DNA of 64,000 bases, from the NCBI RefSeq assembly GCF_003573695.1, contig NC_039360.1, positions 121,172,336 to 121,236,335 on the forward strand. The letters are read 5' to 3'. Each line of letters starts with the position of its first letter. The first letter of the stretch is position 1. The notes under the pieces were generated by a model. It was not told the DNA's origin and searched no databases. It saw only the letters and a program-made list of their open reading frames with translations. This document shows, piece after piece, positions 35,776 to 47,734 of this stretch. The DNA comes from Papaver somniferum (Eukaryota > Streptophyta > Magnoliopsida > Ranunculales > Papaveraceae). Made by a program: the position numbers and the translations under genes.

Positions 35776-37000
35776 TGGCGGTCGGGGAGTGTCTCCTGAA
35801 TTGTCAGTCGTTTTCCTGACACAATATGGTTCAATGCAGCAAACGTATCATTTCTTTGAGACTTTGACAAGTACGGCAACTCGCAGACGTGCTCAATTAA
35901 GAATTGAACTGCTTCTTTGACTGGCTGCTCGGAGAGTGCAAACGTTCTGATTGGGAGAGGATTTTTGTCCACTCCTTCAGTCCCCAGTTCTCCTGAGTCG
36001 GCCTTCTCTTTGATAATGCGTTTCAAATTTCTGCAATCACTTGTTGGATGACTGACATACCTATGGAAATGACAGTAGCGTGCATTTTCCATTTGTTCCG
36101 CAGTTGGTTCCTTTTTGACAGGAGGTAGTTTGATTGCACCATCTTGGATCCAGACTTTTAATAGTTCGATCACTTCTTCAATGGGAAAATGGAAGTCAGG
36201 AACCTCTTGATCATTCTGCTGAGGTTGTGCATTTCTAGTATGGTTTTCCTTCCTTTGAGCTTTCGTAGGGTGAGACATCGGAGCAACATTCTTATGTTGC
36301 TGTGCCTAGGCTTTTCTCTTTCTCCCTTCAGCAACATTCATGGAAGTTTCAACGTTGTACTGCTTGTTGATCAGACGCCGGGAGGTGCTGCTTCGATTGT
36401 CTTTCGATTCCTCTACTTTGACAGTTTTAGTTCTTTCCAGTAAGGCCGGAGCAGTAGTCGCCGATCGCTTGGCCGCTTCATGAAGTTCTGAGAAGGTCTG
36501 GAAACGAAGATTTTCCAGCAAATCTCTGTAGACTGGGATCATCCCATTGATGCACAAGTCCACCAATTGTTGTTCAGTAACGTTGGGATCATGACAGTCC
36601 AAAGCTTGAACTTGGAACCTCTTCACATAATCATTCGGATTTTCGGCAGCTTTCTGAGCCATCCTTCCCAAGTCAGAAAGAGTAATTTTCTCAGAAACAA
36701 AGAAATACTTACTGTAGAAAGCATTAATCATTTCTCCCCAATTAGCTATGCTCCCTGGTGCAATGTTGTTGTACCAAGTATACGCTCGACCTGTCAGGGA
36801 TTTTGAAAACTCCTTCAAACTCCTTCAAACGGACAACATGGACCTTCATGAGATCGCCTATGGTAGGCGGATTTTCTCTGATTTCTTCTGGATGCCGCCC
36901 AAAGAGAGGATGATTTTCGACATTGGTGTGAGGAGGAGTAATGTCACCACCATTATTAGAAGCAGGAATGGTTTCAGGAGTACCACCACTGTTGTTGCTG
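35772..37000 (-). pseudogene. Gag of element D
   Basis: Two frames (36306-36818 and 35772-36278) carry a typical plant gypsy Gag: EFSKSLTGRAYTWYNNI, FYSKYFFVSEKITLSDLGRM, NDYVKRFQVQALDCHD and, further on, a zinc-knuckle-like CHFHRYVSHPTSDCRNLKR. Upstream, around 36830-37060, the start is eroded but shows short threonine-, alanine- and valine-rich text. The same families of motifs are in element E (56447-57686). A stop between the two frames (about 36306) breaks the protein in this copy. Confidence 0.8.
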
Positions 37001-37094
37001 GTGCTAGCGTTGTTGGTGTTGGGATTTGTAACTGAACCTGACCTAAGATCGACCCTCTTGTGAAAAAATGAGAGATTGCAACCGAGAGATTAAT

Positions 37095-37112
37095 ATCCCA
37101 CTGTGGTCGCCA
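37095..37112 (-). other. Primer binding site of element D
   Basis: TGGCGACCACAGTGGGAT on the minus strand lies three bases after the 5' LTR end. The form TGGCGACC.C..TGGGG is common in plant gypsy elements, and element E has a near-identical site (TGGAGACCACAGTGGGAG). It gives the strand of element D independently of the coding text. Confidence 0.75.
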
Positions 37113-37115
37113 ATC

Positions 37116-40100
37116 TGTGGATGGGGGAAAACGAGTCGCCGGTTTTTCGGGAAAGTGGAGAGTCGAGCGTGCTGTCAAGACTCCTCAGCCGGGCAAAATG
37201 TTAATCCTCACACAGATGCACCGCTGCAAAGAGGGTGCTTAGATTCGGGAAATCAATCTGTATGACTCCGGCCTAAACCAAGACAATGGTCGTTCCAGAG
37301 TCAATTCGGTCGCAAAGAGGGAGATGGGTTGATCTGTAGGAGGGAAGCTGAGAATTGTGTGGGATCAGTGATGATCGAGGATTGTGGGTGTGTTGAAGGT
37401 TTCTGCAATAATGGTGATATGCTGAGTTCTAATAAGTTCTGATGGATTGATGAATTCCTGAGAGTGATAGCTCGAGAAATTCTACGTAGACTAGAGTCTG
37501 TCCGTTCAGTCATGGTTTCAGAGACTTATTTATATTGTCAGAGTCGTGAACACCTTGATCCCTGTAAGTGTGACGGTTTCTTGAGTGAAAGAGTGGGAAA
37601 GTGGGAGATCGTGGTAAAGTCAGTTCCATGTCGTGTGGAGACTTCTGATCGTGCACCCACTACTTTGTTAACTCCTTCAACCGTTTACACGACTTACGCA
37701 CATTTCTCGTTGTGGATGAATCCACGTGTCGTAGACCGTAAGACCAAAACCCTACGTGATATCCCCCCATTTGTGACGTAATTGATGTCTCACAAGTCAT
37801 GGAGTCTGCAGGGAAGACGTGTTTTGATTAGTCAATTATTGACAATGAGTCTGAGTTTCGTTGAATCGAGCATGAATGATGAATACTCAGCGATTCACGG
37901 GTTGAACATGTAGTTCTCTAAAGGGATGTCAGTATTGTTGATTCACTGATGAATTATTGACGAGCGACTGAGCAAGTATTGCTCAATTATGCGAATTACT
38001 GAATATTGAGGATTTGATGAGCAACTGAGCAAGTATTGCTCAATTCACCAAATTAGTGATTTTTGATAGTCTGTCGTGCAACTGAGAAAGTATTGCTCAA
38101 TTCGACAAATTACTGATGAGTTGTTGAATATTTATCAATATTCGAGCAATTGAGCAAGTATTGCTCGATTTGGCGAATTATTTACTGGTGACGTGACCTA
38201 ATAAAATATTAATTAAAATATTGGTAGATTACCGAATATTGCATAATTAATTTTTATGCTGATTGGTGTATCAACATAAATTTATTAGTGTTTGAAATTG
38301 CTCAGAATGATGGTTTCACAAAGCGTTTATTTGAAACCCTAATTTTTGATCAATCCTCCATCAATTGGGGAATTGTTGAAAATTAGTCATGAATGAAGAG
38401 GGATCGACCACATGGATTATGAATTCCCATGTGATGCCATTGTTCGAGTGAGCACGCACCAGGGTTCTCAGTTTGAGAGTTGGTGAAAGAATGATGATTA
38501 AATGGTGGTTTCACCATTTACTGAAAATATTCATGGATTCATCACTAGGTGGTAAAAACTAAGTATGAGAGATGGGACCTACCAAGGGTCATAGGACCGG
38601 ATCTTGGTGGTCACGGGACCAGTTGTTGGTCATTCGGAGAATCCCCAGTTGGTTGGAGAAAGTTCGGGACCAGTATGAGCAATTGAGCAAATTAGGTCAG
38701 AATTATGAAAACATGTGGGACCGGCTTTGTGCAAGCCCTAGGAATGACTCTGGTTGGTCATGAAGGCATGCACGTGTTTCCATGGTGTCCTTGTCTCCAT
38801 ACTAAGGTTTCAGTATTTTCTGATGTGCGTTCGAGCAACATCGTGAATTTTCAGAAGAGTTTCATCTTGACTGAGAATTCTCGATTTTTGTTGGAATGAG
38901 CATGTATGCTCAATTCATCAATATTTTGAAAATATTAAAATAAAAGTGTTTTAATATTTAAAATTGTTGTGAGAGGCTAGACAGTCGTGTGACCATGTTA
39001 GCTTTTGGTTTTTCGTGATTCGAGCAATATTTGAGAAAATATGAAGAAATCATGAATTTTGCTCAAACCCAGGAGTTTCACGAGTTGAGAAAAATAATAA
39101 TTATGAAAGATTAGGGATTGCAAGGTGTGGGACCGGCCAAGGCTAGGGCATGGCCAGCCGACCATGTTGCCCGGTCCCGCACACCTTTTCCTATTTTATA
39201 CTATTAATTTTTTCGTGAATCTTTGAAGTTACGGAGAATCCTTGAAGATATATGGAGAATCCTTGAAGATATGGAGAATCCATGAGTTTTTGTTGAAACG
39301 GAGGATTTTTGTGAGATTGGGAATAATAATTATAAAAAGCTAAAGATTGTGAGGTGTGGGACCGGCCGGCCGGCTACGTTGCCCGGTCCGCACACCTTTC
39401 CTTATTTTATAATATTATTTGATGAATCCACCATGTCATGGAGAATTCACAAGTTTTGCACAAAATAAGGAATTTTGCTAAGATGGAGAAACCTTCATGA
39501 GTTTATGAAAATAAAATAAGAAAAAATAATGGAGAAAGCATGGGACCGGCCACGGCTAGGGCACGGCCGGACGGCCGGTGGGCCCGGTCCATGGGCGCTT
39601 CTCCATTATTTGATTATTATTTTTCTCTCCTATTTTTGTGTAGGATTCCTCATTATTTCATGTTTTTGGATGCTCGTTCGTGCGTCCGGGTGCTCAGTCG
39701 TGCATCATTGTCGAGTACACTCGCACCATTTTTGTGGGGCTTACTCAGTGATGGTCCAGATGCCCGATTGCTGAATAGTTCATGAAACTGAGTAATAAAA
39801 AAATGAATAATTGTTCATTATTAATTCATAGAATCAGCTATGGATTCGACTACGAATTCAGAATAATAAAATGAGCATTACCATCCTATGGGATCGTGGA
39901 TTCGACCATAGAATCGGAGTAATTAAAATTATCCATTACCATTTCATGAGATCAGTGGATTCGATCATGAAATCGGAGTAATGAGATAACACAGTTGTGT
40001 TTTATTGCCATTCTATGAGATTAAGCCGTGGATTCGATCATAGAATCAGAGCAATTGTTATTGCCATTCCATGGGATCAGGCCGTGGATTCGACCATGGA

Positions 40101-40705
40101 ATAGGAGCAATGTTATTGCCATTCCATGGGATCAGGTCGTGGATTCGACCATGGAATAAGATCAATGATAGATTATTCTGGGAATTCAGTAGTGAATGTC
40201 ACGGCAGAAGTAATTTATTTCAGAAAAGATATTAGCCAGTTAAAGCGTCACATCCATTCTGAATGGTGCACAGTCAGGGAGTCACGACGTTGTTTACGAC
40301 CTGAAGGCGTTAGTGTTCTCAATTTGCGGAGAACGACCTGAATCTATGCACTCTCTCCACATAATCAGGGAACGGTGAGTGTCACCGACGTCCTGAAGGC
40401 GTCCGCCGCCCAACTATTCTTCTTTGTGGAGGTGGGTCTCTCTCCTGCAGTCAGGGAATAGTGAGTATCACCGACATCCTGAAGGCGTTTAAGTTCTCAA
40501 TCTACGGAGAACCGCCCAAATACGTTATTCTGCATAGAGGGCACGACGAAATGCCAGGGATCGAACGCTCAGCTAGTGAAGGCTTTTCGAAAACATATTC
40601 GTCATGGCTTCGTAAAATATGAATCGTTGCATGCTTGAAAGCCGTGTCAAAAACATGCCTCATGATTTTACGGTTTTTCCCTTTGTTGAAAATCCACCAT
40701 CTACA
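37116..40705 (-). mobile_element. 5' LTR of element D (3590 bp)
   Basis: Second copy of the LTR at 25706-29313, with the same ends and the same internal arrays. Differences are scattered point changes and small indels, for example a duplicated GAATCCTTGAAGATATGGA stretch near 39250 and a shortened GC-rich hairpin near 39360. It is followed at 40706 by the ATAAG duplication. Confidence 0.9.
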
Positions 40706-41515
40706 ATAAGAACAGTCTTCCCACCTGCACTCACTTGATCACTTGCTTATGCAATTAATTTAAGACATCAGCCAGCAAAGCTTGGAGATTGAGGCGCACA
40801 ACCCTGAAAATTTCAACGACATTTTAAGTCAAATGACAAAATAAAGATAGAATTCAAGGCAAGCTACATGATGAAAAAAATTACTGACCTATTTAAAAAA
40901 GTAAATGAAATTCAAAATATTTGGCCAATTGGCCACCTCTTTGATGAGATAAAATTAATAAAAACACCACTTAAGCTCCATCAGAAGTACACTAAGCAAA
41001 TGATTCTTAGACAACTCAGTAACCACAAATTTTAACCGTGACTATCCAATTAAAGGATTCAAAGCAACCTATGATGTACGAAGCGAACATGTATCTACCC
41101 ACAAAAATCAATCATTTATACCTACAAAACATGCATATATTATTGAGATAACATAGTGGCGTACGACTATGTACATGCCTATAAAGATTCTAAAAAATCC
41201 ATCCACACCCAAAAATGTTAATCTAAAAAAGAAGCAAGAAGATCAAAAATGTTAATGTGTACAACTGTGTATACATTGATAATAAACAAGTGTACAATTA
41301 TGTACACATTAATCTATCTGCAAATTAATAATCAACATGCATGTGTGCAATTATGTACACATTTGAATTATTGTCGTTCCGCTTGCTATACTATTTGAAC
41401 TTTGAAACGGTGATCAACTACTCAGATAACTAAGAAATTGCAGACAGCTTCAATAAAAAATCTAAAAAATCCAACATCCACATCCAAAAATATTAATCTA
41501 AAAAAGAAGCAGGAA
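40706..41515 (-). mobile_element. Element H, portion right of element D, up to the breakpoint
   Basis: It starts with the second ATAAG and the beginning of the FF-like exon, then TGTACAC-type palindromes (41165-41370). The AAAAATCCATCCACACCCA..GAAGCAAGAAG block at 41190-41236 recurs at 41460-41515 as AAAAATCCAACATCCACATC..GAAGCAGGAAA. At about 41515 it changes abruptly to Gag text of element A. A possible further exon scrap is on the minus strand near 40760-40800 (VVRLNLQALLADVLN). Confidence 0.5.
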
Positions 41516-41910
41516 AATTATTATGGAAAACTAGGTCACTTGCAAAGGAATTGCAGATTTCTTAAACGAGATAAAACCAGATCTGATTCTGTTAAGATGA
41601 CAAGATCTGATGTTCCAAACTGGAAAAAAACTGAGTCTCATGATATCAGTTTTTTCAGTATTCCCCCCAAGAAGTTTCATAATTATATTGGGGAGAAAAA
41701 TAAATACGTTGCTCCAAAAGCTGCTCAGAAATGGGTACCAAAGAAGATCAATAAAGCAACAAGTACTATTAAGAAGGATCACCCAGACAAGAGTTCGAAA
41801 AGGGATAACATCATAAAAAGGTATGGAACAATTATTAAAAGTTTCAAGGAAGTTGTTAAATTCCTAGAATCTATGCATGATTTTGTTTCAAATACCTGTG
41901 GTGAGTAAGA
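41515..41910 (+). pseudogene. Gag-linker of SIRE-like element A (3' half)
   Basis: The frame, open from 41438, becomes SIRE-like at ENYYGKLGHLQRNC (a zinc knuckle whose leading cysteines are lost). It goes on with KNKYVAPKAAQKWVPKK and a basic tail ending at a stop near 41908. In SIRE elements this linker follows the RGLGY..VKFVRA spacer, which ends the minus-strand Gag at about 9200. So this is the direct continuation of that Gag on the other strand. No protease, integrase or reverse transcriptase follows before element C is reached. Confidence 0.65.
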
Positions 41911-42023
41911 TTTTGTTCACGTCAACACAATCTGATTGTGTTGGAAGTGCATCCTCACCAAGAAGCCCTTATAAATGCGGTGAGGATTGCAAAAGAATTG
42001 GGGCGCACATATCATGTTGGGTA

Positions 42024-42487
42024 TGTAGTTGCAGGAAATCCTACACTACACCCCTCATATGATTTCATTATTACTCACCTCAGTTTCAGATTTACACTCT
42101 TAATTTTATTGATCAATCTTTGAATGTTCTTACAAGAAAAGATAAAGGAATCGAGAATGACCTCTGCTCTAGACTTTCTCTCTCCTATTTACTTGTTTCT
42201 TACTCAAAAAAATCTCTTCATTTCTTTACAACTTGAACGACTATTTATAGGGAAATACATAGTGGATGACAGCTAATCTGTCCTTTATTTTCGGATATGG
42301 TTGCGACATTCTCGCAACCTTACAAATGTTAATTCGCAAACTCTCTAATTTTCGCAGGATATCACATCTTTCTCGTGATTTAGCTGACGTCGTTTATTTA
42401 TCATTTCTGAAATTGTTCTGCGACGCTGTTGTGTTGTGTTGTTGATAATTTCGCTGAAATATTGTTGTGCGAGATTCTGATCCTACA
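42024..42487 (-). mobile_element. 3' LTR of element C
   Basis: Runs TGTAGTTGCAGGAAATCCTA to GATTCTGATCCTACA on the plus strand. It matches 50395-50863 apart from about twenty small differences. The TSD GGGTA is immediately left. Many TCGCAA/TTGCGA and CGCAG motifs are shared with the element interior. Confidence 0.9.
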
Positions 42488-42886
42488 TCTTGCCTCTTCT
42501 CATATCTTCTCTGCAAAGTAGAGAATGATGTGAGAAATGCCGCTGTTCACTCTTCATATTCTGCATTTATCACACGTATTCTTTCTTCCATGTTTCTTGA
42601 CACGTCTTCTGTAACCGCTGCTTTTTCAACCGCTCACGTCTTTTCGTCTTAATGGTTTTTTTCTTCGAGTAAAAAAATCTCCTTTTATACTCTTCTTACT
42701 CTTCTTTCCACTTTCTTTTTACTTTCTCTTCTCTTTTTATTCTCTCATCTCTGCAACTCTGTTATTCTTCTGCAAGTTCTGCTACTGTAATTTTCCTTCC
42801 CCTTCAATCTTCTTACTTTTTATTCATTCCATACTCTATATTCAAATATGCTCCAAGTGGTCATAGACATGAGAAGAATTTAAAAG

Positions 42887-45528
42887 ATGTCCAAAAAGAT
42901 CTTGCTGATAAAGGTTTCACACTCTTCCACCATTCCTGGTGAAAATGCCAAATCAATTCTTTCTGTCAAACTTTTCTCTGATCAGTATTGTGATGATCAA
43001 TCAATCATAATTTCGCTAGGTCAGATTCTCGCAGGTCTCCCTATTCCTCTTTATGACCCAGATCTTCCTTATTCTATGAAATTCTCGCTCACTCGGGATT
43101 TTCGCGAGCTATCTTCCAACTGAGTGGGGACTGCATCCGTCTGATGCTAGAGTTCGCTAACCTGGTGCTGGTAAAGGATCTCTGTACTCCAAAGAACTTA
43201 GGGATCCTAAATTCGCAGACCTAGAGATAATTGCTGAGAAATATACAGTAGCGAGTTTCTTTGAGAACTATGAACTTATCTCCATGAAGAAAGAGAATAC
43301 TCGCTGGGGTATTCGCTTAAAAAGGAAAGATAACATTGATGAAGCTAAAATTCTGCAAGATATTGACTGGCATTCTGGTAAAACACAACTCCTCGCCAAT
43401 CCAAAGATGATAAATGGTGTGTTTTTCCTTTAATGCTAAAAGGACCTTACATTGCTGGGTCAAATGTTCTTCCTGCGAATCTCGCTGCTTATCAACCTTG
43501 GGTTTTCTCTTGGCCCGAGAAGGAGAAAGAGGTATGTTTCTTCCCTTTAGCTCACTTTATATTTTTTTTTGTTTTATTATTTTGTTCGCTAACTCTTGCG
43601 ACATTCTGCAGATCCAAAAACTGAAAGATAGTTATAACAGGACTGGGAAAGCTAGTACTCTTTAGCTCTTCGCTCATACACAGATGAGGTAAGAAATTTT
43701 CTCTTATGATTTTAAATAGTATACTGTTGCTTCCATTTCTTTTTATCTGTGTGTGAAGATTATTGCTGAAATAGAAGAACCTGCTGATGTTGCGAAGACT
43801 GGTGATAAAGGTAAAGGTGCTCTTCGCAGGAAAAATCAACCTCCTCCTTCAAAGAAAAGGAAAGTCGTTCTTCTTCTCCTTCAAATATTCCTCCTCATGA
43901 AAATTCCGAAAGTGACAAGGATGATGAGGACAATGATGATCTTGCCGCAAGTGAAGATTTCCACCTGAATCTTCTATGGCTAAGCTCTCTGGCCTCTTTT
44001 CTGATTCTCTGCAAGGAATGGGAGATAGCCAATTCGCTAATACCTGCAAAGCTCTCGCTACAATTTGCGATGTCCCTTTACTGGATGGTGATAGTTCTCT
44101 TCGTGGAGTTTCTAGATCAGTGACTCCCGACTTCTTGCATTCCTCAATAGTCTGGTATACTTTTATCCTTTTATTCTTCATTGTCATAACTCAAAATTTC
44201 TTTCTATATTAATATTTTTTATATTTTCTCGCAGGCTGGAAAAGCTTCTTTCGTGTTGCCTCAGATCTAGAGAGGAGACGCGAAAATCTTGAAAAAAGAA
44301 TCTTCAATTTCGCACAAAGAATGAAGAATTGGAAGCTGAAGTTAAAGGTCTTCGCGAGAAAAATAGACAATAGAAATTGATTCTTCTTCGTATAAGAACA
44401 AAATCTCTAGTCTTCAGCAAGCTAATAATCAGCTTTACGGTATGTTACTTTTCTCTTTTCCCTTCATTCATTCATCCTGTTGTTTTATCTTATTTAAATG
44501 ATCCTTTTTGCAGACATTTATGGTCTTTCTGATGAAGCTACCCTTCTTCGTTCATTTCCTAATGCCTTGGATAATGATACCCTTCTTGAGCGTCTTAACA
44601 ATTCCTTAAATAGTTTCTCAAATGATAGAATTTCATCTCTTTCTCTAAATGAGCTTAGATCTAAATTTCGCCTCTTAGAAATTGACCATAGATCTAGTTT
44701 AGGCTTAGCCAACCGATTTAAGCGTCTCCTTCTTGATTCTAAAGAGAAAACCAATGAGTTAAGAACCAAAATTAGCGGTCTCATAGATGATAAGGATCGC
44801 ATCTCTGATCAAGGTGCTAAGGCTTTGGCGAAATTCCAAGAGACTCTTCTTGAAGTTCAACTTGAACGAGATGAAGCTAACCGCAAGAACATCGAACTCT
44901 GCGAAAGGAAAATCAAATTCGTTCTCGTCTTCTTATAAGTAATGAGGATGAATTTGTTTGGGCTGCGAAAATCTTAGATGATGCCAGAAAAGATTTAGGT
45001 GTAAATGTTAGTCTCCAAGTTGAGCATACAGCCTTGATTAGAGATATGATTTCTGACAGAGAAGGTTACTAACTGCTCTTCTTTACTAATCTTTTGCTTC
45101 TTATGAATTTTCATCAAGTTAATAATTGATTGTCTTTTGCTCGCAGATTCTGAAAGTAGATATCGTGAAAATTGAGGAACTCGAAGCTGAAAAGGAGGAA
45201 CTCGCAAAGAATCTTTCTTCTCGCAACGACAAGTATTCTAGATTAAAGAATCAAATCAAGATCACTGTTGCGAATTTTAAGAATGATGCTATGCATTTTC
45301 GCAATCAAACTATCCAAATGGTTTGTGACGATCATAATATCCCTCATTCTGATTATCCTTGTCTCTTGGAAGAGATCCCACAGAATACTCCCAGTTGATT
45401 ATTTCTGATAGCGAAGCTGATGATGAAGAATCTGATGGTGATGAAGGTTCTGATGGTGATGAAGATTCTGACGCAGACGAAGAAGGGAACAAGTCTGATG
45501 AAGATAATGAAGGATCAACTAAGAAGTA
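42887..45528 (+). pseudogene. Antisense multi-exon coiled-coil gene within element C
   Basis: Plus-strand open pieces are separated by intron-like AT-rich gaps ending in TCGCAG or TTGCAG. They start at ATG 42887 (MSKKILLIKVSHSS, then GLPIPLYDPDLPYSMKFSLT). An eroded middle has KYTVASFFENYELISMKKEN and WVFSWPEKEKE near 43230-43530. Short acidic/basic exons follow (43750-44040), then a strong coiled coil at 44513-44930 (LRSKFRLLEIDHRSS, LRTKISGLIDDKDR) and another at 45147-45398. The end is very acidic, with repeated DGDE and DADE (45400-45528). The start resembles the putative gypsy-type transposon (transposase_28) ORFs carried antisense by Tat elements, but I am not certain. Stops and frameshifts in the middle indicate decay. 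Confidence 0.55.
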
Positions 45529-47352
45529 GTCTTTGTTTCTTTCTTTGATTCTCTGTAATACTTGTACATTTATTCTTCTTTCTGTATATTTGTGTTTCTT
45601 TCATTTTGACCTGCATTCATTAAAACAATTCTTCCTTGCAATACAGTTAATCAATATAATCATTAATTTTTGAATCTTTGTGTAAATCTATCATATGGAG
45701 ACAAATAACATTTTCTAATTTCATTCATTCCCATACTTGCCTCTGTTATTTGTCCAAATGAGAGATTTTATAAATTTTTCTTATTTTATGCCTCAATTTC
45801 GCAGTTAATTATGTATAACTTCGCAATCTTATGCGAAGTGAATTTTGATTCTTTTCAAAATCTCATTCCGTGTGGTCTTATTTTGCCTTCCTAATTAAAG
45901 GTCTTATTATGCCACCTCTTGTCATTGCGACAAAATCGCAGGACGTCCTTGCACTTTCATGCAAAAACCCATTGATCTTGCCTTAACTTTTTCTTTTGTA
46001 TTATGGCCTCTTCAGGAATGTTGCGACAATATGACAGGCCTAAATATTCTTGCGAAAATAAAGCCCCATGACATTGCCGTCTTGCGACGAAATCGCAGGA
46101 CGTCTTCGCACTTTCATGCGAAAACCCATTGATCTCGTCTTATCTTTTTCTTTTGTATTATTGCCTCTTCAGGATTGTTGCACAAATATGACAAGCCTTA
46201 ATACCCTTGCGAATAAAAAGCCTCATGACATTTGCGTCTTAAGACACTTATCAGCTCCCTAATGGAGGGTGCCGCCCTTATCTCCCCCCTGGTTGCCCCT
46301 TCAAGGAGGCGTACTTCTACCATACAAGGTTAGCTCCTCCCATCCAGTCTTAACAACAACCAGTTGTTTTGCAGCCTCTTATCCCTTTTACCTATAGGGC
46401 TTATGGTTACGAGACTGCACCCTAAGTGGGGTTTTCTTCAGGCCGAGTGCAGTATAAGCCAAGACTTGTCAAGAATGGCAAAGTACGCTTCAAACGTCCC
46501 TGGCACTCTTGACTCAACCGTGTACCTCGGCGCCTTGATCAGATCTGCACTCCTTGGGAGAGTCCTTATTACCTTAGTCGCCCAACCTAAGTCATATGCT
46601 TAAGCTGAGAATCCAAGGTGCCTCTCCCGGATGGGCTTTATTGACCCCAAATCTCCATGACTCAGGTTCCGGTGGCGGTGTAGCCTTTCCCTGAGCCATG
46701 CAACAGGTACCCCCCTTATATGACGTACTTTAGGTCTTACATTTGCCTCTTGCGAAATTGTATTCGCGAACTAGGGTGTACGCCATAAAGGTTCGCCCTT
46801 TCTCTTTTGTCATTTTTCTGATTGTCTTTGTAAAATTCATTATCTCTGCGAGAGTCTCGCACATCATCATATTGTATTTGATTTCGCAATCTCAATTTTG
46901 TCATTCAATAAATGTATTTTTGAGAATTTTACTTATTGCGAGAGTGTCGCAACAACTTAATCATTCATACATTTCTTGTTTTTATTACCTTTTCATCCTC
47001 TGCTTCTTTATTATTTTCTGCTACTGCTTCCTTGGTAGTGGTATGTTCATCATTTTTATTCTGAGCTAGCATTAGTTTCGCAACATCTTTCTTCTTTCTT
47101 TCGATTGCATCCACCATCAACCTCTCACTTCTTGTGTATCTTTGATTTTGTGTCGCCAGTTTTCCTTCTTGTTTGCTCTTCCTTCGCAAGATTCTATCTC
47201 AGTTTCGTAACACCTCTTTCCTTCAACCCAATCTCCCTTTATGATTCCTACACCACTGGGGTGAGGGAATTTGATGCACTGGTGGAAAGTTGAAGCTACA
47301 CCTAGAATCCCATGTAGCCAAGGTCGACCAATTAACGCATTGTAGGGTGATT
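45529..47352. other. Non-coding interior of element C with GC-rich block
   Basis: Between the antisense gene and the protease there is no reverse transcriptase or integrase. Two copies of a GACGT(C/T)(C/T)TTGCACTTTCATGC(A/G)AAA stretch (45940-46030 and 46090-46190) form a ~150-bp direct repeat. From 46255 to 46740 the base composition jumps to GC-rich (see separate entry). The rest is AT-rich. Confidence 0.55.
46255..46740. other. GC-rich, possibly structured or conserved block in element C
   Basis: Starting with AATGGAGGGTGCCGCC and ending near GTACCCCCCTTATATGACG, this stretch is clearly less AT-rich and freer of homopolymers than its surroundings. It has no long ORF. It contains several short complementary stretches (GGTGCC/GGCACC, CTCCCGG, CCGGTGG). 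Sequences of this type recur in plant gypsy elements as far as I recall, but I cannot confirm that. It could be an RNA structure such as a packaging or dimer signal, or captured DNA. Confidence 0.4.
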
Positions 47353-47706
47353 CTACATCAACGACACAGAATAAGATTTCGAAGATATTCCCTTCAATGG
47401 AATTCGCATAGTAACCTCCCCTTTAGGCTTGTTAGCAGTACCATTAAAACCATATATCTTATATGTTGATGGTATAAGATCATCATCTCTTCCTCCCATA
47501 GTTTTATAAGTATGATAAAATAAGATGTTCACAGAGCTTCCAGTATCGATTAGAATTCTATTAATTGCCCATGAATCTTCAGCTTCATCATCCTCATCTT
47601 CTTTCGGTTTTGGATTAATTTCTAATTTTACTACCAATGGATTATCATGCACCTCTTCTCCTTCGGGAATTTCTTCTGCGGTAAAAGAAATGATTGTTTC
47701 TGCCAT
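47353..47706 (-). pseudogene. Aspartic protease region of element C
   Basis: The frame contains WAINRILIDTGSSVNILFYH, with an intact catalytic D-T-G, followed by a flap-like IYGFNGTANKPKGEVTMRIP. It starts with an acidic linker (EIPEGEEVHDNPLVVKL). The reading ends at 47353, before the ILGRPWL-type landmark, and no polymerase follows. It lies just downstream of the zinc-knuckle gag frame on the same strand. The catalytic motif is intact but the fold is truncated. Confidence 0.75.
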
Positions 47707-47734
47707 TCCTCTAGTGGCGAGATTTTCGCAATAT

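Larger units (their letters stand above)
25706..40705 (-). mobile_element. Element D: 15.0-kb Tat-like Ty3/gypsy retrotransposon, pol-deleted
   Basis: It is bounded by LTRs of 3608 and 3590 bp and exact ATAAG duplications. Minus-strand order is 5' LTR (37116-40705), primer site, gag (36900-35772), protease (35775-35400), a gag-like and integrase C-terminal scrap (35390-34747), then a plus-strand (antisense) five-exon gene (30748-34477), then the 3' LTR (25706-29313). No reverse transcriptase or RNase H motif was found, so it cannot move on its own. Layout (gag family, long LTRs, antisense ORF before the 3' LTR) fits the Tat group. The LTRs are very similar by eye, so insertion is fairly recent. 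Confidence 0.9.

Noticed and set aside
41938..42123. Plus-strand frame with HPHQEALINAVRIAKELGRT
   Set aside because: It looks protein-like at first, but crosses into element C's LTR at 42024. The part before it is only about 85 bases long and could not be assigned to a family.
45310..45492. Serine-rich minus-strand frame
   Set aside because: It is the complement of the acidic DGDE-coding end of the antisense gene in element C; TC-rich DNA reads as serine.
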